In this document: in pieces, positions 1 through 11,007 of the stretch | Numbering within the stretch: the first letter of the stretch is position 1 | How the letters are laid out: each line of letters starts with the position of its first letter | Source of the DNA: Ochotona curzoniae | Lineage: Eukaryota > Chordata > Mammalia > Lagomorpha > Ochotonidae | Assembly (NCBI RefSeq): GCF_017591425.1 | Contig: NW_024465777.1 | Span: 3,348,001 to 3,412,000 of the forward strand | DNA length: 64,000 nucleotides | Direction: 5' to 3' | Program-made: the position numbers and the translations under genes | The notes under the pieces: model-generated | Seen by the model: the letters and a program-made list of their open reading frames with translations, nothing else | Databases searched by the model: none | What the model was told of the DNA's origin: nothing

Positions 1-85
1 CCTCTAGGCAGTGAAAAGTAGCTGTAAAATCTCTTTCTCTGACTTTTCAAATAAATAAATAAATCTTTAAAATAATAATAAGAAG
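1..85 (+). mobile_element. SINE 3' end, cut by window edge
   Basis: Only the 3' end of a lagomorph tRNA-derived SINE is present: a pyrimidine-rich stretch, 'gacttttcaaataaataaat' and a short A-rich tail. The head lies outside the window. Confidence 0.8.
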
Positions 86-504
86 AGGTGATGATGTGGC
101 AGATGTCACCAGGTGCCTATCTGTAGCAAAACTGCCTCTACCAGAATGGCTGAAAACAGCAGCTGACCACTTTCCCAGCCTCTCTTGCAGCTAGCATGGG
201 GCATGTGACCCAACTCTGGCCAATAGGAGCAGAGTGTTGGCTGAGGTGACTTCTGGGAAGTACTATACCTTGATACCCAGGGGACAGCTTCCTTAAAGTT
301 CACAGGGGATGTGTGAGGGCTGCAGTCATGGACAAAAGCCAGCAGTGAGGAAGTTCCTGGGTAACGTCATTGTGCCTTACACAATGTGCCAACTTCCTGC
401 TAAGTGAGAGAAAGAAAGCTCTTGTACTGTGAAGTGTCTGAGTTCGTGATTCAGAACAACCTGAGGTGGCCCTCAGCATGTGGAGGAAGCTTACAGAAGG
501 AAAG
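86..504. other. Unique sequence, nothing recognised
   Basis: Mixed-composition sequence between two SINEs. I see no repeat family, no splice-framed ORF and no RNA fold worth naming. Confidence 0.5.
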
Positions 505-700
505 AGACATGGCTAGTGCTGAGCCGATCCAAAGCTAGGAGCCTCTTCCAGGTCTCCCATGCAGGTGCAAGGCAGCCAGCCTCTCCTGCTTTGCTAGGCC
601 ATAAGCAGGGAGCATGATTAGAAGTGGAGCAGTCAGACAGAATGCCAATGCTTGCAGGTGGAGGATTGGCGTGCTAGGACACCATGCCAGCCTCTGTGTC
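505..700 (-). mobile_element. CSINE-type SINE, partial
   Basis: Reverse complement of the SINE body and head: 'gctgagccgatccaaagc', 'ggtctcccatgcaggtgcaa' and 'ataagcagggagcatgatta' in order, ending in the inverted head 'accatgccagcc'. The A-rich 3' end is missing, so this is a truncated copy. It abuts the LTR-like sequence that begins at about 710. Confidence 0.75.
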
Positions 701-709
701 TATGCATCT

Positions 710-1150
710 TGTTTATTATTTCTTGCCCTCCCCTGAGAGAAGAACCAAAGCAGAGGCATCAGTGCAAGAAGGGTTTATTTAGAAGGGAGAGAGAACACAT
801 TCCTGGGTAAGTGTGGGCCACCCCATCTAGAAAGATGCCCACCATGAGTAGCCAGAGAGCAAAAGAAGGGCTCTTCCCACCTGATCTGACTCCTTTATAA
901 GATCGGGGTGGCACCCTACTTGAATATGCAAATGAGGAGAGGGAGTGTGGGTGCAGCTCAGCGTACCCAGGGCTCTCTGGCAACTTCATGATCCTTCTCT
1001 GTGGGCTTTAACTTCCAAGTGGCCATCTCCCTCCCAGTCCCAAAGGAGACCCAGGTGCATCATGGGAAAGTGGACACACTAGATTAGCAAGGATAGAGTT
1101 ACAATGCAACAGTGGCAGAATTCCAGCCAGCCCACGTCTTCCTATATAAC
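710..1150 (-). mobile_element. Probable solo LTR (endogenous retrovirus or MaLR type)
   Basis: Read on the minus strand, this has LTR-like order: a TATAAA-type box (complement of 'ctcctttataa', about 888-898), then about 110 bp, then AATAAA (complement of 774-779), then a pyrimidine-rich 3' part. The minus-strand 3' edge ends in CA (plus-strand TG at 710-711). The 5' edge is not certain and could be anywhere from about 1100 to 1150. I found no target-site duplication and no internal retroviral sequence, so the type is a suggestion. Confidence 0.5.
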
Positions 1151-1604
1151 ACCTGCCTGGTTTCCATACCCCAAGGATGGGTGTCTAGACTGTCACTGAG
1201 AAAGCTTGCATGCCCAGGTCACTGGAGTGATGGGAGGCTGATCCTGCCCCTGCTCCCAGCCCAACCTCCTGCCAAGGCAGACCACCAGTGATGGCTCAAG
1301 TGCCGGCTTTTCATGTTGGAGTGCTCCCCTTGTCACCGAGCAAGGCCACTGACAAGGACCCTTGATGACAGCTAAGGGACAGCACCCTCCTTGGTGCCAG
1401 TGTGAGGAAGCCCGAACCTCGCAATGAGGCTCACTTCTCAGACACCATCTGTGCTCGGAGGCCCTGCTGCATCCCAGCCCAGGGCAGATGCACTATCCGG
1501 CCTCCAGGACTGTGGGAGTCACCGCGTAGGCAGAACTTTCATTGTCCTGGATCCGCACAAACCTGCTGGGTCAGGAAGCAGTCACCTTTGGGTTTGTTTT
1601 GGTT
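1151..1604. other. Unique sequence, nothing recognised
   Basis: Moderately GC-rich sequence. Short ORFs cross it in several frames without a plausible start context or domain. No repeat family recognised. Confidence 0.5.
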
Positions 1605-1926
1605 TGTTTTTAATATCTACTTATTTTTACTGGAAAGGCAGGTTTTTATAGAGTAGAGAGACAAAGCGAGAATGATTTTCTATTTTGGTTCACTCCCTAA
1701 ATGATTGCAACAGCCAGAGCTGAGCTGATCCAAAGCCAGAAGCCTCCTCCAGATCTCCCACATGGGTGCAAGGCCCCAAGGCTTTGGGCCTTCACTCTCT
1801 CCTGCTTTCCCAGGCCACAGACAGAGAGCTGGATAGGAAATGGAACAGCCAGGACACAAATCGGCACCCATATGGAATGCTGACACTACAGGTAGATTAG
1901 CTTGCTAAGCCACCATGCCAGCCCCC
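1605..1926 (-). mobile_element. CSINE-type SINE, near full length
   Basis: Complete minus-strand copy: inverted tail 'atctacttatttttactgga', body with 'gagctgatccaaagccagaa' and 'cccacatgggtgcaaggccc', inverted B-box region 'cacccatatggaatgctgac' and inverted head 'gctaagccaccatgccagcc'. A second minus-strand SINE follows directly. Confidence 0.9.
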
Positions 1927-1929
1927 ATG

Positions 1930-2258
1930 TTTTATTTTATCTTATTTTTAATTTGAAAGGCAGAGAGAGAGAAAGAGAGAGGCAGAGAGAGAGGATCTTT
2001 CATTTGCTGTTTCACTCTCCAAATACGTGTGACAGCCCTAACCAAACACTGAGCCCAGCACTCTCCCTGGGCCTCCTACACAGGTGGCAGGGACCCAAGA
2101 CCGTGAGCATCTTCTGCTGCCTCCAGGGTTATACTAGCAAGAAGCTGAATCTGAAAGGAGAGACCAGGACTCAAACTAAACGGAGACCTATTGCAGGGTG
2201 CAGGTGCCCCATCCCCCATGCCAACTGCAGGGCTAAACCCAGTGCTTGCCCCCATGTG
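1930..2258 (-). mobile_element. Older SINE copy, diverged
   Basis: The inverted tail 'attttatcttatttttaatt' is followed by an (AG)-rich tract ('gagagagaaagagagaggca'), a degenerate body and a head-like end. It shares the layout of the neighbouring SINE but is more diverged, so it is probably an older subfamily. Confidence 0.7.
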
Positions 2259-3595
2259 CTGAACATCAAATTTTAAGCAAAACCACATCAGTATAAAAAC
2301 AGCACAGCTTAGGGTGAACTGTGAGGGGGCTGTGCAGGGACATCCATGGTCACCCACGTGTGCAGAAAGCCACCTTGGGGTAGGAGGGCCACAGCATAGA
2401 GCACAAGCGTGGGGAGGAGAAGCCCCGTCCCCAACAGATGTGGTGACTGACACATAGCCGCTGATCAATCCACACACCCCCAAATGGAAGAGGAATGATG
2501 GGATTGAAGTGGAGGACCATTTTGCAGTGCGATTTTTCCCAGCTCTAAAATGCCTGAGAAGCTGACCCGGCCTTTAAGGCGTCAGGCCCTGGGCTGGGGA
2601 ACAGGAGACAGTGGCTCCAAGGGATGGAGCCATCCCTGGGGTGTTGAGCTGAAGCCAAGGCCGGGCCCAGCAGCTTCTCGGAACTCCCTGCCCACGGGGA
2701 GGCCCCTTGCCCCGCACAGGCCCCAAGGAGAGAGCTCATTTGTTGACTTGACCTGTGTGACAGGGGCATCGATTGTCCTGTGCGCTCATTCATGAAGGCA
2801 AACTGAGCCCGCCCTCCTGGGGATGCCCAGGGCCTTTTAACAAGCTCCCCTGGGGGTGGGCGTCGAAAGACAAGCTGCTGATGAGCCAGAAATGGAATTT
2901 GTCTTAGCCAGGCCGGCCGACTGGCCCACGGCTGCTGGAGCTCTGTCTTATGACTGGGGCCCTGGTTCCCTGGCGGGCAGGACAGAGCCAGGCTGTACCC
3001 AGCTGCTTCTCATTCCCCCAGGAGCACCTGAACATACCAGAAAGGAGAGGAGGTAGTTGCCCTGGTGCCCTGGGCCAGTCGCAAGCAGTGAGCCCCAACT
3101 CAAGGGACAAAGAGGAGCACGGCGGAGGCAGGGGCCAGAAGGCATTTCCGGGACAGCCACACAAGTTTCTCTTTTTTCACTTTTCGGTTTCGACTTTATC
3201 GTGGACAGTATCCTCCTGGCTGCTGTGCAGTCTTTAACTACAACATGACTGTCACTGCACACGGGGAAGGCCCACTTGGTCCAGCCTTTCCTAGCTTTCT
3301 TGGCAGCAGACCAGACAAATTGTCACAGCGGAAGCTGTCCTGCACAGGAACCCCAAAATGCACACTGAGGGATTTTCCTTCGGGCAGTGGACTCCTTGGA
3401 ACCCCACACTCTGAGCAGTTCCCTATCCGCCAGATCATGGCAGGCTTTGAGTGTACACTGCCTGGGTCTGTCTAATGCCCATTTTTGCATATCTGAACCT
3501 GACATCTTTTAGTGTGTGTGCTGCCAAAGTGAGCACTTGAACCTGAGATCTTTTGTGTGTTTACTGATTTGTTTTGACAAGCACAGACAGTGAGC
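2259..3595. other. Unique sequence, nothing recognised
   Basis: 1.3 kb of moderately GC-rich sequence without a recognisable repeat. Several ORFs of 60-135 codons overlap on both strands with no preferred frame, as expected by chance in GC-rich DNA. No exon-like structure seen. Confidence 0.5.
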
Positions 3596-3812
3596 CTGTC
3601 TATTGGTTCCCTTGCCAAAGACCTGCAGCAGCCACAAGCCAGAAGAGACAAGCAATCCCAGGCCCCATGTTGGGGGCAGGGACCCAGGCTCTCAAGCAAT
3701 CTCCCAGGACGTATTAGCAGGAAGCTGGAGTCAGGAGTTTAGCTGGGACTTCAACTCAGACACTCTGATATGGGAGGCAGTCCCATATCACCCTGTCCCA
3801 GGGCTTAACACC
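3596..3812 (-). mobile_element. Degenerate SINE fragment
   Basis: Traces of the minus-strand SINE body are visible ('cccatgttgggggcagggac', 'agcaggaagctggagtcagg', 'gatatgggaggcagtc') but the tail and much of the body are eroded. Confidence 0.55.
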
Positions 3813-3854
3813 TCAAAACATCCACCCCAGGCTCCTCTTTCAAGACACCACATT

Positions 3855-4160
3855 AAGTGCTGTGGCACAGCAAGCTAATCCTTCCCCCTGTGACACCAGC
3901 GTCCCATATGAGCATCAGTCCGTGTCCCACCTCCTCCACTTCCCATCCAGCCCCTGGTTATAGCCTGAGAAAGCAGACGAGGATGACCCAAAGCCCTGCA
4001 TTGGAGACCTGGAAGAAGCTCCTGGCTCCTGGCTTCGGATCAACTCAGCTCCAGCTGTGGCAGCTGGGGAATGAACCAACAGATGGAAGATCTTTCTGTA
4101 TCTCCTCTCTGTAAATCTGCCTTTCCAATAAAAATACATACATCTTTAAAAAAAAAAAAG
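3855..4160 (+). mobile_element. CSINE-type SINE, full length
   Basis: Head 'tgctgtggcacagcaagcta', 'cacttcccatccagcccctg', 'gaagaagctcctggctcctg', 'atggaagatctttctg', then 'tccaataaaaatacata' and a 12-A run. All SINE landmarks are in order. Confidence 0.9.
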
Positions 4161-4410
4161 TCCACATCAAGCTATTTTCATTTATGCTCCTGCTATTCAA
4201 AGACGCTTTCAACAGTTGTCTCTGTCCACAGGGAGGCCCCCTGCTTCCCCACACAACCTACCGGCACTTTTGCAAAACACCTTTCTCTTTTGCTTTGGTC
4301 CCACAGTCTCTTCTTGCGTGACACCACCACTTCTTGCGTGGTCACTGCTTGTCTGGTTCAGACTTCTCCGACCAAGCGGAGGAAACAAGCTGGAGGGAAG
4401 CAATGCTCTT
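4161..4410. other. Unique spacer before minisatellite
   Basis: Pyrimidine-rich unique sequence. Contains a short local duplication, 'caccacttcttgcgtg' preceded by 'tcttcttgcgtgac'. No other feature seen. Confidence 0.4.
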
Positions 4411-4585
4411 GAATTCACACAGGTGCCCTCCACCAGCTCTGAGCTCACACAGGTGCCCTCCACCAGCTCTGAGCTCACACAGGTGCCCTCCACCAGCTCT
4501 GAGCTCACACAGGTGCCCTTCACCAGCTCTGAGCTCACACAGGTGCCCTCCACCAGCTCTGAGCTCACACAGGTGCCCTCCACCG
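4411..4585. repeat. 30-bp minisatellite, 5.8 copies
   Basis: The unit 'gagctcacacaggtgccctc' plus 'caccagctct' (30 bp) repeats at 4411, 4441, 4471, 4501, 4531 and 4561. The first copy begins gaatt instead of gagct, the fourth has ccctt for ccctc, and the last is cut at 'caccgggcc'. The near-identity of units implies recent expansion or homogenisation. Because 30 is a multiple of 3, stop-free frames pass through on both strands. These are a by-product of the repeat, not evidence of a gene. Confidence 0.97.
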
Positions 4586-4719
4586 GGCCACAGGGATGTG
4601 CCAGCCACAGACAGAATTGCCTCCATCTATATTTTCACCCAGTGTTACAGCAACCATAAAGTATTAGGACCCCATCATGGTATTCTAATTTACTATCAAA
4701 CCACTTGCCATTATTTGTA
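4586..4719. other. Unique spacer
   Basis: Short AT-richer spacer between the minisatellite and a minus-strand SINE. Nothing recognised. Confidence 0.4.
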
Positions 4720-5040
4720 TCATTTTTATTTATTAAAGATTGTTTTTAAGCAGAGAAGAAGAGAGAGAAAAAGAGAAACAGAAGGGAGAGAGAAATCTTC
4801 CAGCTGCTAGTTCACTCCCCTACTTGGCCACAACAGCCAGGGATGGACCAAGCCAGTCAAGAGCCAGGAGCTCCATCTCGGACTCCCACGTGGGTGGCAG
4901 GGGCCCAAGGCCATCTGCCTCCTCCCACATGCATTAGTGAGAAACTGGATCAAAAGCAGAGCAGCTGGGACTAGAACCGGTGCACCCATGCAGGGTGCCA
5001 GCATCACAAATACGGCTTTGCCCACTGTGCCCATCACCAG
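4720..5040 (-). mobile_element. SINE, full length
   Basis: Inverted tail 'atttttatttattaaagatt', (AG)-rich tract, body 'cactcccctacttggccaca', 'ggactcccacgtgggtggca', and inverted head. Full length but diverged. Confidence 0.8.
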
Positions 5041-6824
5041 CTCTGCCTTTTCGCTTCTCAACATTCCATCTTAGGAAGTAGCTTCTTTTGTATCAACAAA
5101 CCACACCTCTGCCGCTGGGGGTTCAGATCTGGAATCTACTCCTGCCAAGTTCTCACTGTCTCTCCTCTCCTCTCTGTCACGGGCAGCCTGAAGACTGGCC
5201 CCAAGGTGAACAGGCAGGAGGCTGGCAGAGGCATCACTGCCTCGCTGGGACACATCCCTCCTCGGAGGGAGCCCAGTCCCCTGAGTAAGTGGGAAATTGC
5301 TTAGAAATTGCTTCCAGCTCTGAGGGTCTGAGGCAGCTTTGGTAGCTGGAAATTGCGTTGCCTCCTGGCAGAATAAAATGCTTCCCATCGGCCGGCTGAA
5401 GTCTTAGCCAGAGAATTTGGGGTGTGCTAAGGGAAGTACTCATTCACCCTGTCCAAAAGGGCCATCTTCAAATCCCTGTCCTGATCTCCCCTGGTGGAGG
5501 CCAGCGCAGCGCCACAGCGGAGCCAGGCACCTGCAGCACACTTCCACTCAGGGTTATGGGTTCTCTGCTTATTGCGTGTGACAGGGCTGTCACTATTGAT
5601 TCTGCCTCATTGAGGGAGAAGCTTCTGATTTTCTCTTAGGGACATCACCAGCAATTATATGTGCTGCCAGCAGGTGAGCAATGCAAAGTTGGAAATGGCC
5701 TAAGGCTTTTATACTCCATTACTCTTAAAAAAAATTGAAGAGTTAAGGAGTCCCAAAAGATCCAGCCCTTGGGGGCAGCTATGTTTCTCCCAGCACTCGC
5801 TCTTCTCTGCTAGGCCCAGTGCTGGCTAACCTTGCAGACCAGTCAGAGCCTGCCACGCCAGGCTGCCCCCAAATGGGTCTTGGGAGAACAGCATTCGCAG
5901 CGAGCACTCCTATGAGCGCAATGTTCCAGGGTTGGAGGACTCCAGGGTAAGTCCCTAGCAACCCTCATTTCTGTTCCCCGTAACACAGGGGGTGGGATTG
6001 CTTTCAACTCACCCTAAGACAGACATCACTGCTTGTCCAGGGCTGTAAAAGGTCACATTTGTTTCCTATGGCTGCTGTAGCAAATCACTACAAGCTTAGC
6101 ACAAACAATATGAATCATAGTCTGTGGTGAGAAGTTTCATTAGAGTGAATACGGGGTGGAGTGGGGCATCATTGCCTGCAACACCAGCATCCCACCCTGT
6201 AGGGTGACATGCTCACTGACCATAGGAAGAGGATGTGGATGCCAAGAGAACTGGGGCTCAACTTCCCACAGGGGGCTTAGAAGCCATGTCACTGAGCAGG
6301 CAAGGGATCCCACAGACCTGTGTCTCTCCAACGTGACTTTGAACTGCATCTCTCAAGATGATGAGTTGATTTCTTCACTTGTTTAATCTGGGCGTCAGAG
6401 CTTGCCTTCCCTGCCATCTCAGGAACCCTGAGGTCACAGCCATGTGAACAAGCCTTGGAAGCCTGCTGATGAGGGGCAACAAGCTCAGGGATCTGTCTCC
6501 CCGGCCACCAGCCAGCCCCACACCAGCCACACGAGGGAGAGCGTCTGCTCGGCTGCCTGTGGACTGAGATGGGGCTCAGCCGGGACCAGGCACAGGACGG
6601 GGCAGATCCCACCCTGACGGCCAACCATAGGCTCCTGAGCCGGGCCACGCCTGTTGTCAGCCAGCTACCACACTGGATGTGCTTTGCCAGGCAGAAAAGC
6701 CAACTGCTGCCACTAGGGACATACTTTCTGGGCTTCATGGATACTTTCTCACTCCAGGCTTGAATGGAAAAAAATTCTTATGAAAAGGAATTTACATCCT
6801 ACCCTTACTATGAAGAGGCAGATC
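5041..6824. other. Mostly unique sequence with one ancient-repeat trace
   Basis: At about 6058-6125 the text 'tttcctatggctgctgtagc' followed by 'aaatcactacaagcttagca' resembles the start of a common mammal-wide interspersed repeat whose usual form reads 'ggctgctgtaacaaattacc'. I am not sure of its family name. Another piece of the same type is at 16665. The rest shows no recognisable repeat or exon. Overlapping ORFs at 6289-6763 on both strands look like chance. Confidence 0.4.
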
Positions 6825-7100
6825 TGGCACATGGGTGTGGCATGGCAGTTAACCTGTCATTTAGGACATATGCATCCATAGCTGAGTGCCTGCTTTGCTT
6901 CCAATCTCACTATTAATGCGTTCCCCAAGGGACAACAGAGGATGGCTCGAATACGTGGGTCCCTACCACCCGTGTGGGAGATCTGGATTGAGCTTCTGGC
7001 TCCTGGTTCCTGGCTTTGGCCTGACCCAGACCTGGCCATTGCAGGCCTTTGGGGAGTGAACCAACGAATGGAAGAATTTTTTAAAAATAATAACAATTAT
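6825..7100 (+). mobile_element. SINE, diverged
   Basis: Head-like start 'gtgtggcatggcagttaacc', body 'ccgtgtgggagatctggatt', 'gagtgaaccaacgaatggaa', then an AT-rich tail. The middle part is eroded. Confidence 0.75.
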
Positions 7101-7221
7101 GTCCTAAACAAACAGCTTGGGCAGAAGTCTTCCCTTAGACCCAGATTCCAGAGGGCAGAAGCCACGTCCTCTGCCTCAGAACAAGGCCTGAGGTGACAGA
7201 GCAAAGACCATGGACTCTTGA

Positions 7222-7540
7222 TGCCAATGCGGTGGCTCAACAGGTTAATTCTCCGCTTACAGCACTGGCATCCCATATGGGTGCTGCTTCTATTCTGGCT
7301 GCTCCACTTCCCATCCAACTCCCTGCCTGTGGCAGGAAAGTAGTAGAGGACGGCCCACTAGGGACCCTGCATCCACATGGAAGACCTGGAAGAAGCTCCT
7401 GGCTCCTGGCTCAAGATCAGCTCAGTTCCTGCCATTGCAGTAATCTGAGGAGTAAACCAGCAGATGGAAGATCTTTCTCTGTCGCCCCTCTCTGTAAATC
7501 TGTCTTTACAATAAAAATAAATTTTAAATTTAAAAAATGA
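7222..7540 (+). mobile_element. CSINE-type SINE, full length
   Basis: Head 'atgcggtggctcaacaggtt', 'gcatcccatatgggtgctgc', 'cacttcccatccaactccct', 'ggaagaagctcctggctcct', 'agatggaagatctttctctg', tail 'tacaataaaaataaatttta'. Confidence 0.9.
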
Positions 7541-7599
7541 TTATTCAGGACTGGGCACAGGCAGCTGCTCAGTACAGACATGTCTATTTGATGAGACCG

Positions 7600-7860
7600 G
7601 CCTTGTAACCACAGCACCCCTGGCCTGTGACGTTGGAATCCCTTATGAGTACCATTTCCACCCCTGCCTGCTCCACTTCCCATCTAGCTCCCTGCTAACA
7701 CACCTGGGGAAGCAGCAGAAGCTAGCTTGAGTGTTGGGGACCCTGTACCCACATGGAAAACTCAGGCAGTACCAGGCCCCTGGTTTCCACCCACCTTGAC
7801 CCGGCTGTTGTGATCATCTGGGGAATAAGCAAGCCAATAGAAGGTGACTCTGTGGAGGGA
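7600..7860 (+). mobile_element. Degenerate SINE
   Basis: Body motifs 'gctccacttcccatctagct', 'gctaacacacctggggaagc' and 'cggctgttgtgatcatctgg' are in SINE order, but the head and tail are poorly preserved. One of four consecutive plus-strand SINEs between 6.8 and 8.2 kb. Confidence 0.65.
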
Positions 7861-7944
7861 ACCTTTCTTCTGCCAAGGGCCACTGGACATATTTATAGCA
7901 TCTGGCATGATCCACTTAAATTTTGCCAACATGATGGCACTGCA

Positions 7945-8240
7945 GGCTAAGCTGCAGAGTCTCAATCAGCATTATGTTTAGGGGCCAGTTTTGAGCCCCA
8001 GCTGCTCCACTTCCAAACCGTCTTCCTGCTAATGCACCTGGAAAAGTAACAGAAGACAGCCCAAGTGATTGAGACCCTGCAGCTACACAAGGGGCCCAGA
8101 TGAAGCTCCAGGCTCCTGGCTTTGGCCGGCCCCAGCTGTGGCAGCCATTTTGGGGTTGGCCAGCAGATATAAGGTCCCTCTATCTCTCTATCCCTTTTTC
8201 TCTGTAATTCTGCCTTTCAAATAAATCTCTTTTTAAAAAT
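7945..8240 (+). mobile_element. SINE, near full length
   Basis: 'cccagctgctccacttccaa', 'cctgctaatgcacctggaaa', 'gctccaggctcctggctttg', 'tgcctttcaaataaatctct' in order. Diverged head. Confidence 0.8.
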
Positions 8241-9149
8241 GGCCTCCTACAGATTTATTGAATTTCGAGTCCCACCTGAAGTTGCCCCGGCAAGGCCAGA
8301 CCCAGTGAGTTCTTGCAGGGGCCTTATATGTCTCATGGACCAGACATTCCTCCCCGACAGAGGCCAACCATTCCAGCCTCTATACAGAGTGAATAACACA
8401 CCCACAGTGAAGCGAGAAACCCTACAGATTTGGGATGAAGTGAGCAACACACGGATGAGGTATCAAGAAAGGGGGAGATGAAGTGGTGGAGGTGCCCCAA
8501 CGTGGGAGAACTGCTTCTGGATGAGACACTCAGCGGAGGCATCCAGAAGGAGGCGGCTTTGAGCCAGTGGGAAGGGCTGGAGGGTACTTTTCCATCAGTG
8601 AGGGGAACGGGAGGTGGGTGCAGGACCCTGGGAGCCGTGCAAGCCCAGAGCTTCCAGGAACTACTTGTTGAATTGTTTGGAGCATTGAGTGCAAAAGGGA
8701 GAGGAGTCATAGGCGGGCAGAGCTGGGGTATGGAGGAGGGGTGTAGGGGTGAAGTGTGGGGGAGGGGGAAGGGGCAGCAGTTCCCTGTACCTAGAGCAGC
8801 CCTCACATGTGGAGGAATGGCAGCAGATAGGGCCTGGCCCCAATCCAGGCTCACGGCAGGGACCACCATGCTCCCCTCAGCCGGCAATCCGTCTCCTCCC
8901 TCTGGCTCCTGTTCACAGAAGCCTTGAGGGAAGGAGAATGAGCCTCAGATTCACCAATCCATGTCTATCCAACAGTGTCCAGCGCCCCTGCCCATGCTCC
9001 CAACCCACACCCTTAAGCCTTTTTCAGCACCTCCACTTCTGCCTGGGCAGGTTTACTGCTCACCTCTATCTAGCCTTCAGCCACTCCATCAACTAAGTAG
9101 AGGGTGCTGGGGCGGGAGGGGGGGGAGTTGGGGGCGGGAAGGGGCGGTT
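8241..9149. other. Unique G-rich stretch
   Basis: No repeat recognised. Plus-strand G-runs around 8740-8780 and strongly at 9107-9147. The 184-codon minus-strand ORF at 8333-8887 is rich in S, P and L, mirrors G-rich plus-strand DNA and has no domain I recognise, so I do not call it a gene. Confidence 0.45.
9107..9147 (+). other. G-quadruplex-prone G-run cluster
   Basis: Within about 40 bp lie at least five runs of three or more G, including 'ggggcgggaggggggggag' and 'gggggcgggaaggggcgg', with loops of one to three bases. This satisfies the usual G3+N1-7 quadruplex pattern on the plus strand. Function unknown. Confidence 0.7.
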
Positions 9150-9315
9150 CATACCTGGTAGCCTTTCTGGCTGCTGTCCTGGGCTCAGATCCCAGCTCCC
9201 CCACCTCCTAACTCATGATTCTGGGAAAGTCAGTTCATTTCCCTGGGTCTCAGTTGCTCAAGCTAAAAAATGGGATGAACAACATCTCCAACTATTCTGC
9301 AAGGATTCACCAAGA
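9150..9315 (+). mobile_element. MIR (mammal-wide SINE) fragment
   Basis: Order of motifs matches MIR: 'gggctcagatcccagctccc' (B-box and core), 'cacctcctaactcatgattc', 'tgggaaagtcagttcatttc', 'ctgggtctcagttgctc', 'aaatgggatgaacaacatct'. A relic far older than the lagomorph SINEs. Confidence 0.8.
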
Positions 9316-11007
9316 AAAGCAAATGCACCATCAACATTGGGGACTGGGGCATCGGCGTGCTTCCTCCTGTCCAGGCCTCCACTCCTAAGGCCGGGAGCCC
9401 TGAGCACAGTGCCCACCCGCCTGGACAGCTCTTGGCATTGAGGGGCCTGCCTGGCCAAGTGGGCCCACTTCTCACCAGGCTGCCAGAGGCACGTTGAGTG
9501 TTGAAATCCTTCCATTCCACGGGGCCAGAAACTTGATGATGTTATTAATTAAAGCAAGGTGCCAGGCTGGGAGGTTTGTTTTCGTTTCCATATCTGTGGA
9601 CCTAAGTGCCACTCGGGGAGTGCAGAAGCCCGTGTCAGCCGGAGCCAGGCGCCTGAACAGACGTTTTGTTCCCAACCAGTCTCGGCCGCCCCCCTTGCTC
9701 AAGCGCCAGGAAGGAAGTGTGTGTTGCGATACACGCCCCTCATCCCAATTCCCCTGTTCCACTGGCACAGGCCAAACAAAGGGGTGGGGTGGGGGAGATA
9801 CCTGGGCAGTGTAGAATGGGGGGGGGTGGGAATTTTCCAAGAAATTTGTTTGAAGTTTCTGCTTCATCATTACAGGACTTGCCTATTGCTATTTTTAGCA
9901 GCACAGCCAGGCCAGGGCTTTTCCCCCACCACTTGCCCTTGTTTATACAAAGCACATGCTGAAATCATTACTCCAAACCCCCCGGAGCCATGATGGCCCA
10001 GGTAGGTGAAGAAACAGCCTCTGCGGATGGAGCCCATGCTAGGAGCACTCATGAGGACCCCTGGCTTAGTCCTGACTTGAAATCCCCACCCCGTGGCATT
10101 TACTAATCCTGTGTAGAGTCACAAGGAGGCCCAGAGGAATGCCAATCCCAGGAAGAGACATTGCCGCACTGCAAACAGAGTCCAAAAAGAAGCAGCCCCA
10201 GAACCCCACCCCAGACCTGACACAGAAGGCTGCAGGCCATCAGCGGCTGGCCTGGAGTCTGTTCACCTGCAGAATCCAGGCAGCACAGCTGGGCTGCCTG
10301 GGTCTGAATTCCAAAATACCAGCCCTCACTGTGCAGATGGCCAAACCCATCTGGACTTCAGTCACCTAGGAATGAAAATGCCCACTTGATAAGAATGGGC
10401 AGGAGGGGAAGGGGTGTGTGGAAGAAAGCCAGCTGTACTTTACAGAGCTAAGCTGATGCCATTCCTGGGAATGCGTGCGTTCCCAGACCTGGGCTCACTT
10501 GCCCGCTGTGTAGTTGTAGCCCATAGCGTGCATAGCCTGCTGCCCTGCCTACCTGTAGGCCTTCCTTTCAAGGACCCTTTTCTTCCTGCTCCCCGGATCC
10601 AACCAAGAGAGTACATTTGGTCCAACCTCCCCAGGAGCCAGGCAAGTCCCTTCTTCATCTGGGGCTGCAGGATGACTCGAGGATATGTCCTGGTAACAGG
10701 TATTTTGTTGGAAAAGGAAGTGATGGGAGTTAGGGGAGCATGGTTCTGTCCTATTCAGATCCCCTTCTTGTGCCTGTTAAACTTGCTTGGGCTGAACCCC
10801 AAATGAGTCACTTACACACTATAACTGGAAGGAGGCCAGGACAATACACACCTCACAATGCACTCAGTACTGTCACACGGTCAGTTCCACCCCTGGGGAA
10901 TTGACTTGGTCTCTTGAGGGTTAACATCAGACCAGCAACTGCTTTTCAGATAGTGAGCCGTTCTCTGCAAAAATGGGTATGTCCTTCGCACAAAACCCCA
11001 AGGGTGG
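9316..11007. other. Unique sequence with possible conserved non-coding core
   Basis: No interspersed repeat recognised over 1.7 kb. Within it, 9515-9960 has low-repeat sequence with a homeodomain-like 'gttattaattaaagcaagg' at about 9541-9559 and two G-run clusters ('ggggtggggtgggggaga' at about 9780 and an eight-G run near 9830). No splice-like exon structure seen. Whether any of it is conserved needs alignment. Confidence 0.4.

Noticed and set aside
4216..4659. Repeat protein with 10-residue units (TQVPSTSSEL)
   Set aside because: Produced by the 30-bp minisatellite, equally open in other frames and on the other strand. No gene context.
8333..8887. 184-codon minus-strand ORF
   Set aside because: Low-complexity S/P/L composition from G-rich complementary DNA. 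No domain.
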